NCBI GenBank assembly: GCA_003427395.1
Contig: BFEA01000002.1
Span: 9,067,775 to 9,097,375, forward strand
DNA from: Chara braunii
Lineage: Eukaryota; Streptophyta; Charophyceae; Charales; Characeae
Direction of reading: 5' to 3'
DNA length: 29,601 nucleotides
Position 1 is the stretch's first letter; each line of letters begins with the position of its first letter. The translations under genes were made by a program, and so were the position numbers. Of the stretch, positions 28,465 to 29,601 are shown in pieces. The notes under the pieces were generated by a model. The model saw only the letters and a list, made by a program, of their open reading frames with translations, was not told the origin of the DNA and did no database searches.

Positions 28465-28527
28465 ATCGGATATAAAACTGATCAGACCAGACACTACACT
28501 TGATCTTAGCCAAAGGCTGAGACCATA
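28465..28527 (-). pseudogene. Truncated U2 snRNA-like sequence, copy B
   Basis: The minus strand reads CTCAGCCTTTGGCTAAGATC, AAGTGTAGTGTCTGGTCTG, then ATCAGTTTTATATCCGAT. It matches the first 60 or so bases of U2 (stem I, branch-point recognition, stem IIa). The recognition hexamer is GTAGTG instead of GTAGTA and one base of the stem I loop is missing. No Sm site, stem III or IV follows. Confidence 0.85.
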
Positions 28528-28905
28528 GTTAACCATTCACGAGAACCTTAGTTCCTTTGGCAGGTTTCTGCACCAACAAAGCATGTCTGATTTAGGCTTC
28601 ACTGAGAGAAATAAACCATCAACGGACCTCCATCTCACCTAGCAAGGCTTGGATTGCCTAAATGTAATGGACACTTGGAAGACTTCTTGATTTCGAGGTA
28701 AATATCACGAGTCTGATTTGTGCATGACTATGTCCATATAAAGGCCGCCCAGAAAAAAAGTTCTCATTCATTTGCACTGAACCACATCCCGAAGCAACAT
28801 GATCAAAAGAAAAAAGTTGAGGCAGCTGAGAGAAGCACATTGAAGGTACTCGTCAAAACTGCATGTTAATTTCTCTGGGTAACAGTACCTGCAAGCCATG
28901 TGAAT
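28528..28905. other. Presumed intron sequence of the Vip1-like gene
   Basis: Lies directly downstream (minus strand) of the exon at 28913-28996. No further exon recognised. A minus-strand stretch at about 28545-28630 reads LVQKPAKGTKVLVNG, faintly like the start of a copia RT, too weak to call. Confidence 0.5.
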
Positions 28906-28912
28906 CACTTAC

Positions 28913-28996
28913 TTTCTGAGCTTTGCATACTGTTCTGCCTTCTCCAAAGGAAACCCATGGGAATAGAATGCAATCAAGCAGTCACAAAGTGGCCAC
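28913..28996 (-). CDS. Single exon of a Vip1/PPIP5K-type inositol pyrophosphate kinase
   Basis: On the minus strand this 84-bp segment is bounded by GTGCAG before it and GTAAGTG after it, both good splice sites. It reads [20 protein letters not shown] then EQYAKLRK, matching the conserved N-terminal segment of diphosphoinositol-pentakisphosphate kinases (yeast Vip1, human PPIP5K, plant VIH1/2), where WP-x-CDCLI and PL-x-KA-x-x-YAKLR are highly conserved. These cytosolic enzymes phosphorylate inositol hexakisphosphate and 5-IP7 in phosphate sensing. Both introns interrupt codons after the second base, so the exon is symmetric. The first exons would lie beyond 29601. The next exon, expected to begin with the PF-x-x-N segment, was not found in this window. 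This is the only credible host-gene exon seen. Confidence 0.85.
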
Positions 28997-29307
28997 CTGC
29001 ACATGAGCATCAGATGCGCACGCAGCCATACGATCATTGAGATCAGAGCAATCACATAGCATGATGAAAATTTTGTGAAGATAGAAACACAAACTGCCAT
29101 CCGGTTAAATATCATACGTATTACATTATAACAAGTGGGCCCGCCGCGAGAGGCGGTGAAGAGAAATAAAGTGAAAAAAAAAAAAAAAAACATCAATTCC
29201 CTCCGTTAGAGCAATCCATCAACGAAAATAATCAGAGGAACTTTTGTGTTGGGGTCATACCGAAATTCTTTTAGCAAAAAAAAATAAAAAATAAAAAAAT
29301 AATTTAT

Positions 29308-29310
<3 letters not shown>
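28997..29310. other. Intron upstream of the Vip1-like exon
   Basis: On the minus strand this precedes the 3' splice site at 28997-28998. It contains an A-run at 29174-29190 and an AT-rich stretch at 29273-29308. No upstream exon was recognised. Confidence 0.6.

Positions 29311-29373
<63 letters not shown>
29311..29373. repeat. (TC)n microsatellite
   Basis: About 31 TC units after an AT-rich stretch. Confidence 0.97.
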
Positions 29374-29376
<3 letters not shown>

Positions 29377-29466
29377 TGACCGGATCGATTTTGCTCATCT
29401 TTGCTATGGAAGTTGTGGGGGCCCAGTCGTGGCGGTTTGCGCGAGGTCACCTAGAACCGAAGTGTT

Positions 29467-29472
29467 CTCTCG

Positions 29473-29503
<31 letters not shown>

Positions 29504-29517
29504 ACACACACACACAC
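29467..29517. repeat. Compound (CT)n-(CA)n microsatellite
   Basis: An interrupted CT array to 29503 passes directly into a CA array to 29517. Confidence 0.95.
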
Positions 29518-29545
29518 ATTGCACGAGCCCAGCAGGGATAGAAGT

Positions 29546-29548
<3 letters not shown>

Positions 29549-29601
<53 letters not shown>
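29549..29601. repeat. (TC)n microsatellite running off the window
   Basis: TC array that continues to the last base, so its length is unknown. Confidence 0.97.

Noticed and set aside
28465-28527. Functional U2 snRNA gene
   Set aside because: Only the 5' third is present, the branch-point hexamer is changed, and no Sm site or snRNA promoter element is seen.
28545-28630. Possible copia RT fragment on the minus strand (LVQKPAKGTKVLVNG)
   Set aside because: Only about 15 suggestive residues, with stops on both sides. Could be chance. I also considered it as the next Vip1 exon, but its phase and residues do not fit.

Overview
This window looks like eukaryotic, repeat-dominated intergenic or intronic DNA from a green plant lineage. 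I see no bacterial operons, phage genes or CRISPR arrays. The retroelement proteins, the long dinucleotide arrays and one plant-type exon fit a large-genome streptophyte. By general resemblance of the Ty3/gypsy and LINE proteins I would guess a charophyte alga such as Chara, but this is inference and no search was run.

Layout. Positions 1-4147 are almost entirely low-complexity sequence: CA and CT microsatellites, polypyrimidine tracts, degenerate short repeats and one striking inverted repeat at 2845-3032. Positions 4148-19059 are one degraded Ty3/gypsy retrotransposon: 5' LTR 4148-5142, primer site, gag, protease, RT, RNase H, integrase, polypurine tract, 3' LTR 17625-19059, with a 4-bp ATAG duplication outside. 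Its integrase is split by a 5.7 kb insertion (10732-16452) flanked by an 8-bp duplication. That insertion carries a decayed LINE (ORF1-like, endonuclease, RT, zinc-binding tail, poly(A)). The 3' LTR carries a second, 389-bp insertion (18253-18641), also with an 8-bp duplication. Both insertions have GGTTAA seven bases in from each end, in inverted orientation, which suggests one family of terminal-inverted-repeat DNA transposon.

Positions 19842-27192 hold a second Ty3/gypsy relic. It has a 5' LTR with an enhancer-like repeat array, TATA box and primer site, then gag, protease and RT. The middle of RT/RNase H is inverted in place. Integrase is lost, foldback and GGGCC repeats follow, and the 3' LTR shares only the R-U5 half with the 5' LTR.

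Positions 27193-29601 contain the only host-gene signals. Two truncated U2 snRNA-like sequences lie on the minus strand. One well-bounded 84-bp exon at 28913-28996 (minus) matches the N-terminal part of Vip1/PPIP5K diphosphoinositol-polyphosphate kinases. No further exon of that gene was recognised at lower coordinates, so the 28.9 kb to the left may be one giant intron filled with nested elements, or the gene may be broken. None of the retroelement genes is intact. Stops, frameshifts and catalytic substitutions occur in nearly every domain, and the LTR pair of element 1 differs at roughly one base in nine over its first 130 bases, so these are old insertions.
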